This document shows positions 33,709 to 42,593 of a DNA stretch of 64,000 nt, piece by piece. This stretch comes from Salinithrix halophila (GTDB lineage Bacteria; Bacillota; Bacilli; Thermoactinomycetales; DSM-45169). Made by a program: the position numbers and the translations under genes. The notes under the pieces are model-generated. The model ran no database searches, had not been told where the DNA came from, and saw only the letters and a list, made by a program, of their open reading frames with translations. Location: assembly GCF_042650125.1 (NCBI RefSeq), contig NZ_JBHSAP010000007.1, positions 310,001-374,000 of the forward strand, given 5' to 3'. How positions within the stretch are numbered: position 1 is the stretch's first letter; every line of letters begins with the position of its first letter.

Positions 33709-35492
33709 CCGAAATCCACCTCCGCCAGCCACGAATCAAGGGAGCGATGGACCTCGGACCAAATCTGTCGATGAAGAGCTGCGTTTTCATTCCTAGAAGT
33801 GGGTACTTCGATCACATGAAGCCCCTCTCCTTCCATGCCTTCGCGGAATGCGGAACGGAACGCTTCCCAGGAGGCAACCCGGGTAAAGGCCCCTCCGTAC
33901 ATGTGCACGGCATGGGCGTAGTCCAAGTCGACAGGCGTACCGAAAAGGGTTTCAAAGTTCTCCTTGTCGAGTTCTGCAGCCTGGGGTAAGAAAGAAAAGA
34001 TCCCCCCTCCGTCATTGTTGACGACAATGATCGTGAGGTCAAGTCGGTGCATTTTAGCGGCGAGCAATCCATTCAGGTCGTGATAGAAAGAAAGGTCCCC
34101 CAGCACCAGAACCGTGCGAGGATGATGAGCAGCTGCCCCCAAAGCGGTGGACACCACCCCATCGATACCATTGGCCCCGCGATTGGCCATCGTGCGCACG
34201 GATTGCCTTCCCTTCAGAAAAAAGCTGTCCATATCCCGTATAGGCATACTATTGCCGGCAAAGAGAAGGCTACCTTCCGGCATGGTTTCCGCCAGTTCCG
34301 TAAACACCCGCCCTTCGAAGAGCCCTTGGACCTTCCGGCTGGCCGCGTCCATCTCCTTCCGCGTCCGGGCATCCAGCTCCCGCCACGCATTTGCCCACCG
34401 ACCGGTTCGTATCGGTGCAAGGGATTCAACGCGCCCCGCCAGCTCTTCGGCGAAAAGAGCGGGGTCGGCATAGATCATCTCCGTAGCCGACAGCGTCGGC
34501 TCCCGCCACCCGCCATCGGGATCCACCACCACCTGACGGCAATCAGGCCTTTCTTTCATAAACAGCATCCAGGGTTTAGAAACCGGCATCGCTCCAAAGC
34601 GAATCACCGCTTCCGGAGCCGCCTTTTCCTTTACAATGGGATGTCTTAGAAAGGCATCATAACTGTCCAGTATCCAATCTGCGGCGTGTGGACCTCTACG
34701 GAGTTGAGAAAGGGGATCGGCCAACACCGGCCAGGATAAAGACTCCGCTAACCGGTGCAATGCTCCGCCCAGCGAAGGATCCTCCTGGGGGCCACACACG
34801 ATCAACCCCCGTTCTACCCCGGCGAAGGCGGCGGCCAGCCGATCCACCTCTGCCCCATCGGGTTTCCTACGGCCTTCGGAGACTGTCACATAAGGACCCG
34901 TTTCTCCGGAACGCCTTCCCCCTTTGAAAAGAGATGGCGTTTGTAGATCCGGCACCAAGGGCTCTCGAAAGGGAAAATTGAGGTGGACAGGCCCCTTAGG
35001 GCCGACGGAAGCAGTACCTACCGCTCGAGCAGCCATTGTCCGCACGTAACGGAGCATCGGCTCCGAGGACTCCGGAAGGGCCATTTCGGCAAACCACTTC
35101 GCATGGGAGCCGTACATACCCAGCTGGTCAATCGCTTGGGGCGCTCCGACATCTCGCAGCTCATGGGGCCGATCCGAGGTGAGAACCACCAGAGGTACCC
35201 GGGCAAGACGGGCTTCCACTACTGCGGGGGCATAATTGGCCGCCGCCGTTCCTGACGTACACAGCAACGCTGTCGGCTTGCCCGTCGTTTTGGCAAGTCC
35301 TAAGGCAAAGAAACCGGCGGAACGTTCATCCACATGCATCCGAACCGTAAGGTCCGGGTGAGCCACCATCACCATCGCCAGCGGTGTTGAGCGAGAGCCA
35401 GGGCTGATGACCGCCTGGGTGAGTCCACCCTTTACCAGTTCGTCGACAAATGCTCCCGTATAGGCCGTCAACTCTTCCCGGTGGGTGCTCAA
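33684..35492 (-). CDS. menD: SEPHCHC synthase
   Basis: A 602-residue ThDP-dependent enzyme that joins isochorismate and the succinyl-semialdehyde unit from 2-oxoglutarate. The N-terminal ThDP domain has ISPGSRSTPLA and the catalytic Glu in HVDERSAGFFALG. The C-terminal cofactor motif runs GDLSFYHDLNGL to VNNDGGGIFSFLP. Length is normal. Its start overlaps the menF stop, consistent with one operon. Confidence 0.95.
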   Translation of the reverse strand: MSTHREELTAYTGAFVDELVKGGLTQAVISPGSRSTPLAMVMVAHPDLTVRMHVDERSAGFFALGLAKTTGKPTALLCTSGTAAANYAPAVVEARLARVPLVVLTSDRPHELRDVGAPQAIDQLGMYGSHAKWFAEMALPESSEPMLRYVRTMAARAVGTASVGPKGPVHLNFPFREPLVPDLQTPSLFKGGRRSGETGPYVTVSEGRRKPDGAEVDRLAAAFAGVERGLIVCGPQEDPSLGGALHRLAESLSWPVLADPLSQLRRGPHAADWILDSYDAFLRHPIVKEKAAPEAVIRFGAMPVSKPWMLFMKERPDCRQVVVDPDGGWREPTLSATEMIYADPALFAEELAGRVESLAPIRTGRWANAWRELDARTRKEMDAASRKVQGLFEGRVFTELAETMPEGSLLFAGNSMPIRDMDSFFLKGRQSVRTMANRGANGIDGVVSTALGAAAHHPRTVLVLGDLSFYHDLNGLLAAKMHRLDLTIIVVNNDGGGIFSFLPQAAELDKENFETLFGTPVDLDYAHAVHMYGGAFTRVASWEAFRSAFREGMEGEGLHVIEVPTSRNENAALHRQIWSEVHRSLDSWLAEVDFGWIGRSAE

Positions 35493-36892
35493 CTAGACTC
35501 ACCCCCCAATGCCGACAACATCGGACGAAACTTCATTCTTGTCTCTTCATATTCTTTTTCAGGGTTCGATTCCCCGACAATCCCGCATCCAGCGAAAAGG
35601 GAGCCCCTCTTCCCGCGCAGGAGGCCGGAGCGGATAGCAACGCTGAACTCGCCGTTCCCATGGGCGTCCAGCCAGCCCACTGGTCCAGCATACCATCCCC
35701 GATCCATCGCTTCCGCCTCCCGGATCTTCACCACGGCTGCTTCCTGAGGGAATCCCCCCAGGGCAGGGGTGGGGTGGAGACGCTTTACCATCGCCAGCAG
35801 GCTTGTCCCCTGCCGCGCTCGACCCGTCACCGGGGTGTACAAATGCTGAACATCCCGCACTTTGTAGAGAACAGGTTCCTCTGGAACCCGGACCTCCTCG
35901 CACTCCTGGCGGAAAGCCTCCCGAATCATGTGAACGACGACCGCATGCTCCTCCCGGTTTTTCCCGTCCGCCAGGAGCTCTTGCCCGAGATGGGCATCCT
36001 TTTCTGGTGTCCCTCCCCGAGCGATGGTACCAGCCAGACAAGTGGAGAGTAGCTGGTTCCCCTCCCGTTTGACCAACCGTTCAGGGGATGCACCCAAGAA
36101 GCTGGCACCACCGCGTTCCATGACAAAGAGATAGCTGTCTGGTTGCTGGCGAGAGAGGTTCGTCAACACCGCTTCCGGAGAAAAGGGGCGATCAGCAGTC
36201 AGGCGCAGTTCTCTGGCCAACACCACCTTCTCCATCTCTCCCTGCCGGATCTCCCGGGCTGCATCCGCGACGGAGTGCTTCCAGGAGCTCGGGAAGATCT
36301 CCTCGGTTTCGAATGACGGCTCTTCCGTAGTTGGGCTTGCATGGACAGCAGCCCAAATCGCTTGTTCCTCTTCGGTAAGGGAATTCGAAAGAATATCGGG
36401 CTTCTCCTCCGGGCCGACCAGGACATTGGCCGTCATCCAGCTTTCCCCTTCAACCACGGAGATCATCAGGCGAGGCAGAACGAGAGAAGCCTCTGGGAAT
36501 CCCTCCCACAAATCCGTCGGTGACTTCAACGGATCGAAGGAAAAGCCCCCCATCAACAACGGACCCGTTCCTACCTTCCCCGACCCGTCGATGAGGGCGT
36601 CAGCCAAGAGTTTTTCCCATTCCCTTTCTACCGCAGCAAAACGGCCTTCACCGGAAAGCGCCTCCCCCTTTAGAGAGGCTGCATGCCCCAACCCGAGCAA
36701 GACCAACTCCCTACTAGGATCCGCCCAAAAGCTCCGCTTGCCTTTATATCGGTCGGCGACCTTGGTAAACAGAGCAAAGGGGTCGATCTGTGGGATCGAT
36801 ATGGTCCGGCTGACCAATACGTTCCGACCGCACCTTTCCGCCTGGGCGACCCCTTCGGCCAGCCGCACCCGATCGTCTAGTTGTTTTACCAT
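35489..36892 (-). CDS. menF: Isochorismate synthase
   Basis: About 467 residues. It converts chorismate to isochorismate, the entry to menaquinone. The chorismate-binding domain shows EMEKVVLARELRL, FLGASPERLV, LAGTIARGGTPEKD, and the Mg2+ acids in HPTPALGGFPQEAA and RGWYAGPVGW. The ATG at 36892 or the GTG at 36898 fit the GGGGGAG site; the ATG at 36922 has none. It heads the menF-D-H-B operon. A terminator-like palindrome lies in its upstream region. Confidence 0.92.
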   Translation of the reverse strand: MVKQLDDRVRLAEGVAQAERCGRNVLVSRTISIPQIDPFALFTKVADRYKGKRSFWADPSRELVLLGLGHAASLKGEALSGEGRFAAVEREWEKLLADALIDGSGKVGTGPLLMGGFSFDPLKSPTDLWEGFPEASLVLPRLMISVVEGESWMTANVLVGPEEKPDILSNSLTEEEQAIWAAVHASPTTEEPSFETEEIFPSSWKHSVADAAREIRQGEMEKVVLARELRLTADRPFSPEAVLTNLSRQQPDSYLFVMERGGASFLGASPERLVKREGNQLLSTCLAGTIARGGTPEKDAHLGQELLADGKNREEHAVVVHMIREAFRQECEEVRVPEEPVLYKVRDVQHLYTPVTGRARQGTSLLAMVKRLHPTPALGGFPQEAAVVKIREAEAMDRGWYAGPVGWLDAHGNGEFSVAIRSGLLRGKRGSLFAGCGIVGESNPEKEYEETRMKFRPMLSALGGESS

Positions 36893-36971
36893 CGACACAA
36901 CGGCTCCCCCGCTTTCATCCATGCCAAGCAGGCCGAATCTACTTCGGCCCAGCCGATCTGGAAATCTCTTG

Positions 36972-37000
36972 AAAAACCCTTTCCAAAAGGGGGTTTTTTC
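36972..37000. terminator. Terminator-like palindrome upstream of menF
   Basis: AAAAACCC and GGGGGTTTTTT frame a loop 80-110 bases before the menF start and downstream of a possible -10 (TATACT, near 37031-37036 on the minus strand). It may be an attenuator in the menF leader. Confidence 0.5.
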
Positions 37001-37126
37001 GGTTATTTGTACAGTTTTGTGCCAAGTTCAGTATACAGGAAACCCCCTTTCTTTTCTACAAGGTTCCAGGGCCATTGTTGCTTCGCTGAAGCCGAACTGA
37101 GACCGGAGTTTCCCCCCAGCATCCAA

Positions 37127-37139
37127 CGGGTTATAATGG
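37127..37139 (+). promoter_or_regulatory. Probable menA promoter (-10 region)
   Basis: CGGGTTATAATGG contains TATAAT at 37132-37137, about 40 bases before the menA start. It is identical over 13 bases to the menE promoter region, hinting at shared control. Confidence 0.6.
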
Positions 37140-37176
37140 TCAACGAAGCTTTTCCTCAGCAAAGGAGCGAACACTG

Positions 37177-38100
37177 TTGAACCCAAACGACCAAGGGAAA
37201 CACGTTCAGACCGCCCATTGGAAGGTATGGTGGCAGCTCCTCCGCCCCCACACCCTGACAGCATCCTTTGTTCCGGTACTGATTGGGACTGCCCTTGCCT
37301 TGCCCCTGACGGATATCCACATTCCTCTCTTCCTGGCGATGCTGGTCGCGTCCATTTTGATTCAATCGGCAACCAATATGTTCAATGAGTATTATGACTA
37401 CAAGCGGGGACTGGATACGGCAGAATCTGTCGGCATCGGAGGCACCATTGTCCGATACGGCATTTCCCCCCGCACAGTGATGACCATCGCTATCGCCTTT
37501 TGTACCTTAGCCGTCCTGCTGGGTGTCTATATCTGTTTAGCTTCCAGTTGGTGGCTGGCCGCCGTCGGAATCGTCTGTATCGCTGCCGGTTATTTTTATA
37601 CCGGCGGACCCTGGCCGATTGCCTATACCCCTTTCGGGGAACTGACCGCCGGTTTTTTCATGGGTTTGGTCATCATCCAGATTTCCTTCTTCATCCAAAC
37701 AGGAACCGTGACCGTCTCCGGTATCCTCGTCTCCATCCCTACCTCCATCCTGGTTGGTGCCATTCTGATGGCCAACAATATCCGAGACAGAGAAGGGGAT
37801 GAAAAGAATGGTCGCCAAACGCTGGCGATCCTGCTCGGTCACGAGGGAGCCGTCCGTTTCCTCGCTGGGATGTTTGCCGTTGCTTACCTGTGGGTGACCA
37901 CGTTAATCCTGACGGATGATTTCGCTCCCTGGCTGTTGCTCGTCTATTTCAGCCTGCCCAAGGCCGTTCAGGCCATCCGCGGTTTTCACGGGCACAAAAC
38001 CAATGTGGAAATGATGCCTGCCATGGGCGCTACCGCCCAGTTAAACACCTTGTTCGGCTTTCTGCTGGCCGTTGGACTACTTCTGGATTACCTCAATTAA
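37177..38100 (+). CDS. menA: 1,4-Dihydroxy-2-naphthoate polyprenyltransferase
   Basis: A 307-residue, 8-9-TM UbiA-family enzyme that attaches the polyprenyl tail to DHNA in the membrane. The two Asp-rich motifs are NMFNEYYDYKRGLD near residue 70 and NNIRDREGDEKNGRQT near 205. The TTG start has AAAGGAG nine bases upstream. It is divergent from menF, so one intergenic region controls both ends of the pathway. Confidence 0.94.
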   Translation: MNPNDQGKHVQTAHWKVWWQLLRPHTLTASFVPVLIGTALALPLTDIHIPLFLAMLVASILIQSATNMFNEYYDYKRGLDTAESVGIGGTIVRYGISPRTVMTIAIAFCTLAVLLGVYICLASSWWLAAVGIVCIAAGYFYTGGPWPIAYTPFGELTAGFFMGLVIIQISFFIQTGTVTVSGILVSIPTSILVGAILMANNIRDREGDEKNGRQTLAILLGHEGAVRFLAGMFAVAYLWVTTLILTDDFAPWLLLVYFSLPKAVQAIRGFHGHKTNVEMMPAMGATAQLNTLFGFLLAVGLLLDYLN

Positions 38101-38106
38101 ACCATG

Positions 38107-38140
38107 GGCCGCCCGGATTCGTTCCGGCGGCCATTTTTTT
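38107..38140 (+). terminator. Terminator after menA
   Basis: GGCCGCC and GGCGGCC form the stem and seven T residues follow. Confidence 0.9.
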
Positions 38141-38257
38141 GGCGAATAACAGGAATGTCCAAAAGCCGCGGCAAACCTCATACACTTTGTCCGACGCAAA
38201 AACCTGGTATACCTGATACATTGGACACATCAACGGTCCTATGAAGGGGGATGCATC

Positions 38258-39379
38258 TTGAGAATCGGTGTACCAAAAGAGGTTAAAAACTGGGAGTTCC
38301 GAGTGGCGATCACCCCGGCGGGGGTTCAGGCGCTCGTGGATGCAGGACACGAAGTGACCATCCAGGAAGGAGCCGGCGAGGGAAGTGGTTTTACCGACGA
38401 GGAGTATATTGCAGCAGGCGCACGAACAGGATCCGCGGAAGATGCCTGGGGAGCTGAACTGGTCTTGAAAGTGAAAGAGCCCGTGCCGGAGGAAACCCGC
38501 TATTTCCGGGAAGACATGCTCCTGTTTACGTATCTGCATCTGGCCGCAGACCGCCCGCTGACAGAGGCCCTCATCCAATCCAAAACAACGGCTGTCGCCT
38601 ATGAAACGGTTCAATGGGAAAACGGCGCCTTGCCCCTTCTTGCCCCGATGAGTGAAGTGGCAGGTCGGATGTCTGTCCAAGTGGGGGTTCACTGCCTTGA
38701 AAAGCCCCAAGGCGGTAGCGGCACCCTCCTTGGCGGTGTACCCGGGGTTCCCCCCGCCAGTGTCGTGATCGTCGGCGGAGGCATGGTCGGGACGCAAGCA
38801 GCTAAAATGGCCGTGGGTCTCGGCGCCGATGTAACGATGATTGATGTGAACAGCCAACGGTTGCGTCAGCTGGATGACCTCTTTGGCGGTCGTGTCCGCA
38901 CACTGATGTCGAACCGTTTTAATATTGAGCAGGCCGTCGGTGGAGCCGACCTCGTGGTTGGAGCGGTGCTTATTCCGGGGACTCGGGCGCCCAAGCTGGT
39001 TACACGGGAGATGGTGGCCAAGATGAGACCCGGATCCGTCATCGTGGATGTGGCTGTAGACCAGGGAGGATGCGTGGAAACCGCTGATAAGGCGACCACC
39101 CATGAAGAACCTACCTACACCGTGGACGGAGTGGTACACTACTCCGTGGCGAACATGCCGGGAGCCGTCCCACGCACCTCCACGCTGGCCCTCACCAATG
39201 CTACATTGCCTTATGTGCTGAAGCTGGCCGCCAGCGGATTGACCCCGAAGACGGACCCTGCCCTCCTCCGGGGAGTCAATACGGCCCATGGGACCCTCAC
39301 TTGTCAAGGTGTTGCTGACGCCTTCGAAATGGCGTATGTTCCCGTTCGGGAAGCCTTATTTGAAGGTGTGACGCGATAA
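38258..39379 (+). CDS. ald: Alanine dehydrogenase
   Basis: A 373-residue NAD-dependent enzyme converting L-alanine to pyruvate and ammonium, used in alanine catabolism and needed for efficient sporulation in Bacillus. It opens with MRIGVPKEVKNWEFRVAITP, carries the Lys and His of the active site (LVLKVKEP, FTYLHLAAD) and the NAD motif VVIVGGGMVGTQAAKMA. The start is a TTG at 38258 with AAGGGGG upstream. TTTGTCCGACGCAAA (38187-38201) is an imperfect dyad about 60 bases upstream that could bind the adjacent PucR-type regulator. Confidence 0.95.
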   Translation: MRIGVPKEVKNWEFRVAITPAGVQALVDAGHEVTIQEGAGEGSGFTDEEYIAAGARTGSAEDAWGAELVLKVKEPVPEETRYFREDMLLFTYLHLAADRPLTEALIQSKTTAVAYETVQWENGALPLLAPMSEVAGRMSVQVGVHCLEKPQGGSGTLLGGVPGVPPASVVIVGGGMVGTQAAKMAVGLGADVTMIDVNSQRLRQLDDLFGGRVRTLMSNRFNIEQAVGGADLVVGAVLIPGTRAPKLVTREMVAKMRPGSVIVDVAVDQGGCVETADKATTHEEPTYTVDGVVHYSVANMPGAVPRTSTLALTNATLPYVLKLAASGLTPKTDPALLRGVNTAHGTLTCQGVADAFEMAYVPVREALFEGVTR

Positions 39380-39396
39380 ATCGATGAAAAAACGAT

Positions 39397-39436
39397 AAAC
39401 CCGACACGGATTAACTCTCTGGTGTCGGGTTTCTTT
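39397..39436. terminator. Shared terminator of ald and the pucR-type gene
   Basis: AAACCCGACAC and GTGTCGGGTTT form an 11-pair stem between the two convergent genes. Confidence 0.88.
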
Positions 39437-41051
39437 GTGCCTGCAAGGAAAAGGAAGCATTCCGGCTTTCCAAGAACCGGCGGGCAGCCAGTGCCATATC
39501 TAGCGCAAACCGCCTGGGTGAGGACTCCCAACCTTCCCCGAGGAGAGAAGTGATTTGTTCCAGGCGATAATACAGGGTTTGACGGTGGATAAATAGATCT
39601 TTCGCCGCTTGCTGCTTGGATTGACGAGCATCTAAAAAGGCATCCAGGGTGTTGACAAGGTCTGTACCGTTTTTCCGATCATGGGCCAATAATGTACCTA
39701 GCTGGGATTCGACGTATTCGGTTAACACCACAGGAGAAACTTGCAAAAAAAGCTGCCAGGACTGAAGGTCATCATAGCAGATTACTTCTGAGGCCTCGCC
39801 TTTCGGAGTCCCAGGTTTCTGTTTTTCCGAACCCTGCGGGATGGAAAGGGCGAGTGATGCCTGTTGCCAGGCCTGAGGAGCCTGATCCAGCGCGGAAAAG
39901 GCATGGCTGATTCCAGCTCTCCACTCAAAACGAGAGGCAGGCGGTGACTCGCCTAACCGCTGAAACAACCGAGACAATCCTTGTCGAATCCGTTTCATCA
40001 AGGCAGCGGCAGAGGAAGGGTGCCTGCCCATCATCATCACCACCTGGTTTTTACCCAGCGTGACGGTCCAAGAACGAATGCCCAGCGGCTCGAATACCTG
40101 GGGAACCGAACGGGCCCATTGCAAGATCGCCATGTTCGCTTCCTCCTCCAGTATGTGACCGGTATCCGTCGTAGTTCCTTCCCGAGCGATACATTTCACT
40201 GCCCCGATCACCATCCGACACCCGGCATGAACCCCAGCAGTGACCACAGAAGGGACTTCAGCAACCCCCCGACTGAGAAGATCATCCATCCATTGCCGCC
40301 CATCCCGCAGCTGTCTTTCTTCCAATGAAATCCGGCGCAAAAGTTCCTGAGCGATCGCTGTTGCGGCGCGATCCAGTACCAGCCGCAGGATTTCTGGCGG
40401 CTCACCGGAATATTCGATCAGGAGGTCGCCGACCTCCACGCCCAAGGCAACAATCGGTTGTCGGATTAGAGAAGCCCCTTCTGACAGAGGCTGATCCTCC
40501 GGGTAAACGAGGTTTTCTCCGAGGTGGTCTTTCAGCCACACCCGACAGCCCGTTTCCTCATGGAGCAGTTTCAAGATTTGAGCCGCTCCCCGCGGGCGGA
40601 GAGTCAACTGCAAAAACTGATTGGAAATCCGCTCCAAAGAGAGGAGCTGATGGTGGTGCCGATTGATCAGGAACGCATGAATATCCTGTGTGATCCCGAT
40701 AAAGGAAACCGCTTTTTCAAAAACAATGATGGGAAACCGGTGTTGATCAGCAAATTGTTTGATCGATTCGGGAAGCCGCACATATTGGTGAACCAATTCA
40801 ATACAGAGAGCGGAGACATCACTGGCCACCAATTCTCGAACAAACTGCAGGTGCAGTTCTTTTTCCTCCCCCAGGCCCACGCCTGTCATCAGAATCAACT
40901 CATGGCCGTGGACATAAGAAGACCCGTCCATGATCTCCAGTACATGGACCCAGCGAACCGGGCGCTCTAGCCCTTCAGCTCCGGCGACCACTTTAGCGTG
41001 TTGAAAGTGGGGACGTTTCAATACTTCCGTGACTGTCATCGGCTCCTGCAT
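39411..41051 (-). CDS. adeR: PucR-family transcriptional regulator (AdeR-like)
   Basis: A 546-residue regulator. It has an N-terminal PucR ligand domain (residues 1-125), a central GGDEF-like region, and a C-terminal PucR helix-turn-helix (KQQAAKDLFIHRQTLYYRLEQI). The ATG at 41051 has GGAGGG eight bases upstream; the longer frame to 41132 has no SD. In Bacillus subtilis the PucR-type protein AdeR activates ald and is encoded beside it. The same pairing is seen here, but in convergent orientation. Ligand unknown. Confidence 0.85.
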   Translation of the reverse strand: MQEPMTVTEVLKRPHFQHAKVVAGAEGLERPVRWVHVLEIMDGSSYVHGHELILMTGVGLGEEKELHLQFVRELVASDVSALCIELVHQYVRLPESIKQFADQHRFPIIVFEKAVSFIGITQDIHAFLINRHHHQLLSLERISNQFLQLTLRPRGAAQILKLLHEETGCRVWLKDHLGENLVYPEDQPLSEGASLIRQPIVALGVEVGDLLIEYSGEPPEILRLVLDRAATAIAQELLRRISLEERQLRDGRQWMDDLLSRGVAEVPSVVTAGVHAGCRMVIGAVKCIAREGTTTDTGHILEEEANMAILQWARSVPQVFEPLGIRSWTVTLGKNQVVMMMGRHPSSAAALMKRIRQGLSRLFQRLGESPPASRFEWRAGISHAFSALDQAPQAWQQASLALSIPQGSEKQKPGTPKGEASEVICYDDLQSWQLFLQVSPVVLTEYVESQLGTLLAHDRKNGTDLVNTLDAFLDARQSKQQAAKDLFIHRQTLYYRLEQITSLLGEGWESSPRRFALDMALAARRFLESRNASFSLQAQRNPTPES

Positions 41052-41110
41052 GGTGGCTTCCCTCCTGTCCGGCACCCTTCGTAGCCTATTGTAACAAGTT
41101 TCCCCACAAA

Positions 41111-41166
41111 AGGGACCCCCTTGGCAAAACACACCGATCGTGTGTCATCCGCTTCAGGAGGTCCCT
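41111..41166 (-). terminator. Terminator after trxB
   Basis: On the minus strand GGGACC and GGTCCC enclose an inner hairpin CACAC-GATCG-GTGTG and are followed by CTTTTG. Confidence 0.6.
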
Positions 41167-41189
41167 TCCCTATAAAAGGATTTCTGTTT

Positions 41190-42149
41190 TTACAAGCTTT
41201 GGCTCCAGTCGATGGCTGCAGAGCCTTCCAGGAATTTCTCAGCATCCATGGCGGCCATGCAGCCGGTTCCGGCGGCAGTGACCGCCTGACGGTAAACATG
41301 ATCCTGGACATCGCCGCAGGCGAAGACGCCCTCTACATTGGTTTTCGTTGTGCCGGGTATCACTTGAATGTATCCCGTTTCATCGGTCTTCAATTGTCCC
41401 TTTAGGAAACCGGTATTGGGCCGGTGACCGATGGCGACGAAAATGCCGTCTGCCTCGATCACCTCCTCTTTTCCGGTCTCCTTGTTCTCCACTTTCAACC
41501 CCCGGACCCCGCCTTCTGCCTTTTTGACCACTTCGACAGGAATACGGTTCATGGCCCAGCTGATTTTCGGATTTTCCTTAGCCCGGTCTTGCATGATTTT
41601 GGAAGCGCGTAACTGATCCCGCCGGTGGACGACGGTCACTTCAGAAGCAAATTTGGTAAGGAAGTTGGCCTCTTCCATGGCGGAGTCGCCACCACCGACG
41701 ACGACAATTTTCTTCCCGCGGTAGAAGAAACCGTCACAGGTGGCACAGGTGGAAACTCCCTGCCCCATGTTCTCCTTCTCACCGGGAATACCGAGCAGTT
41801 TTGCCGATGCACCAGTGGAGATGACCAAGGCTTCCGCTTTTACCTCTCCCAGAGAATCCACGGAAAGGGTAAAGGGGCGCTTGGACAGATCGACATCCGT
41901 CACCCAACCCCTTTTAAATTCGGCACCGAATCGCTCTGCTTGTTTCCGCATGTTATCCATCAATTCCGGGCCCAGGATACCGTCCGGGAACCCCGGGAAA
42001 TTCTCCACATCCGTGGTGGTGGTCAACTGTCCGCCGGGCTCCGGCCCTTCAATCACAACCGGTTTCATATTGGCCCGAGCAAGATAGATCGCCGCCGTCA
42101 GACCAGCAGGCCCCGTTCCGAGAATGATTACTTTGTACATAGGGTACAT
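41190..42149 (-). CDS. trxB: Thioredoxin reductase
   Basis: A 319-residue NADPH-dependent flavoprotein. FAD motif VIILGTGPAGLTAAIYLAR, redox centre CATCDG, NADPH motif VVVGGGDSAMEEANFL and the C-terminal FAD motif GVFACGDVQD are all present. Length and order match TrxB. AGGAGG lies four bases before the ATG at 42149 and thirteen before a second ATG at 42140; either could be used. It keeps thioredoxin reduced, which also feeds the msrA product encoded nearby. Confidence 0.95.
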   Translation of the reverse strand: MYPMYKVIILGTGPAGLTAAIYLARANMKPVVIEGPEPGGQLTTTTDVENFPGFPDGILGPELMDNMRKQAERFGAEFKRGWVTDVDLSKRPFTLSVDSLGEVKAEALVISTGASAKLLGIPGEKENMGQGVSTCATCDGFFYRGKKIVVVGGGDSAMEEANFLTKFASEVTVVHRRDQLRASKIMQDRAKENPKISWAMNRIPVEVVKKAEGGVRGLKVENKETGKEEVIEADGIFVAIGHRPNTGFLKGQLKTDETGYIQVIPGTTKTNVEGVFACGDVQDHVYRQAVTAAGTGCMAAMDAEKFLEGSAAIDWSQSL

Positions 42150-42377
42150 TCAACCTCCTGATTCAATCTCTCCCTGCCCGACAGACCCTCGTATCGATGA
42201 AGGAATACAGACGGGTGGATGTTTAAGGGCATTTTCTACCGTCACTCGGCAGAAGTTACGCCTTTATCTTACCACAACAAGTCGACTCACCATCCGGTAG
42301 ATGACAGCTGAGCCCGCTCGATCCTATACCCGTTTTATTCGGGTCGATAACTTGTCGGAACCTGGCCCCCCGCCTCC

Positions 42378-42407
42378 TCATAATGTGGGAAGAAGCATTC
42401 ATACACG
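42378..42407 (+). promoter_or_regulatory. Candidate sigma-E (sporulation) promoter
   Basis: TCATAAT, 15 bases, CATACACG matches the mother-cell sigma-E consensus (KMATATT, 14-15, CATACAMT) at all but two positions. The predicted start, near 42414, is just before the SD of the 34-codon gene. Confidence 0.55.
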
Positions 42408-42430
42408 GAAAGCTGAGGAGGTGGCACCCC

Positions 42431-42535
42431 ATGTCGATCAACCCTTTCACCCCTGTTTTTTTGTTCCCCATCATTTCCGCTCTCTTTATCGCCTTCTTCA
42501 CCGCCCTCTCCCTGCTGACGATCTTTCCCCTCTGA
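42431..42535 (+). CDS. 34-residue hydrophobic peptide, possible sporulation membrane peptide
   Basis: A short gene with strong local support: GAGGAGGTG seven bases before the ATG, a sigma-E-like promoter just upstream, and a perfect terminator 12 bases downstream. The product starts MSINPFTPVFLFPIISA and is one hydrophobic segment with almost no charge. It would span or lie on a membrane, as other tiny sporulation peptides do. I recognise no family. The expression timing is inferred from the promoter match alone. Confidence 0.6.
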   Translation: MSINPFTPVFLFPIISALFIAFFTALSLLTIFPL

Positions 42536-42547
42536 GCCAAAGATATA

Positions 42548-42584
42548 GCAAACCCCGCTCCATTTTCGACGGAGCGGGGTTTGC
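42548..42584. terminator. Terminator between the small peptide gene and msrA
   Basis: GCAAACCCCGCTCC and GGAGCGGGGTTTGC form a perfect 14-pair stem, usable by both convergent genes. Confidence 0.9.
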
Positions 42585-42593
42585 CGTATCCAG

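Noticed and set aside
38093..39307. A 404-codon minus-strand open frame opposite ald
   Set aside because: It is the antisense shadow of a clear alanine dehydrogenase, is rich in His/Cys/Arg as such shadows are, and has no ribosome binding site or family motif.
42256..42540. A 94-codon minus-strand frame opposite the small peptide gene
   Set aside because: It overlaps the promoter, SD and coding part of the better-supported 34-codon gene and has no SD of its own.
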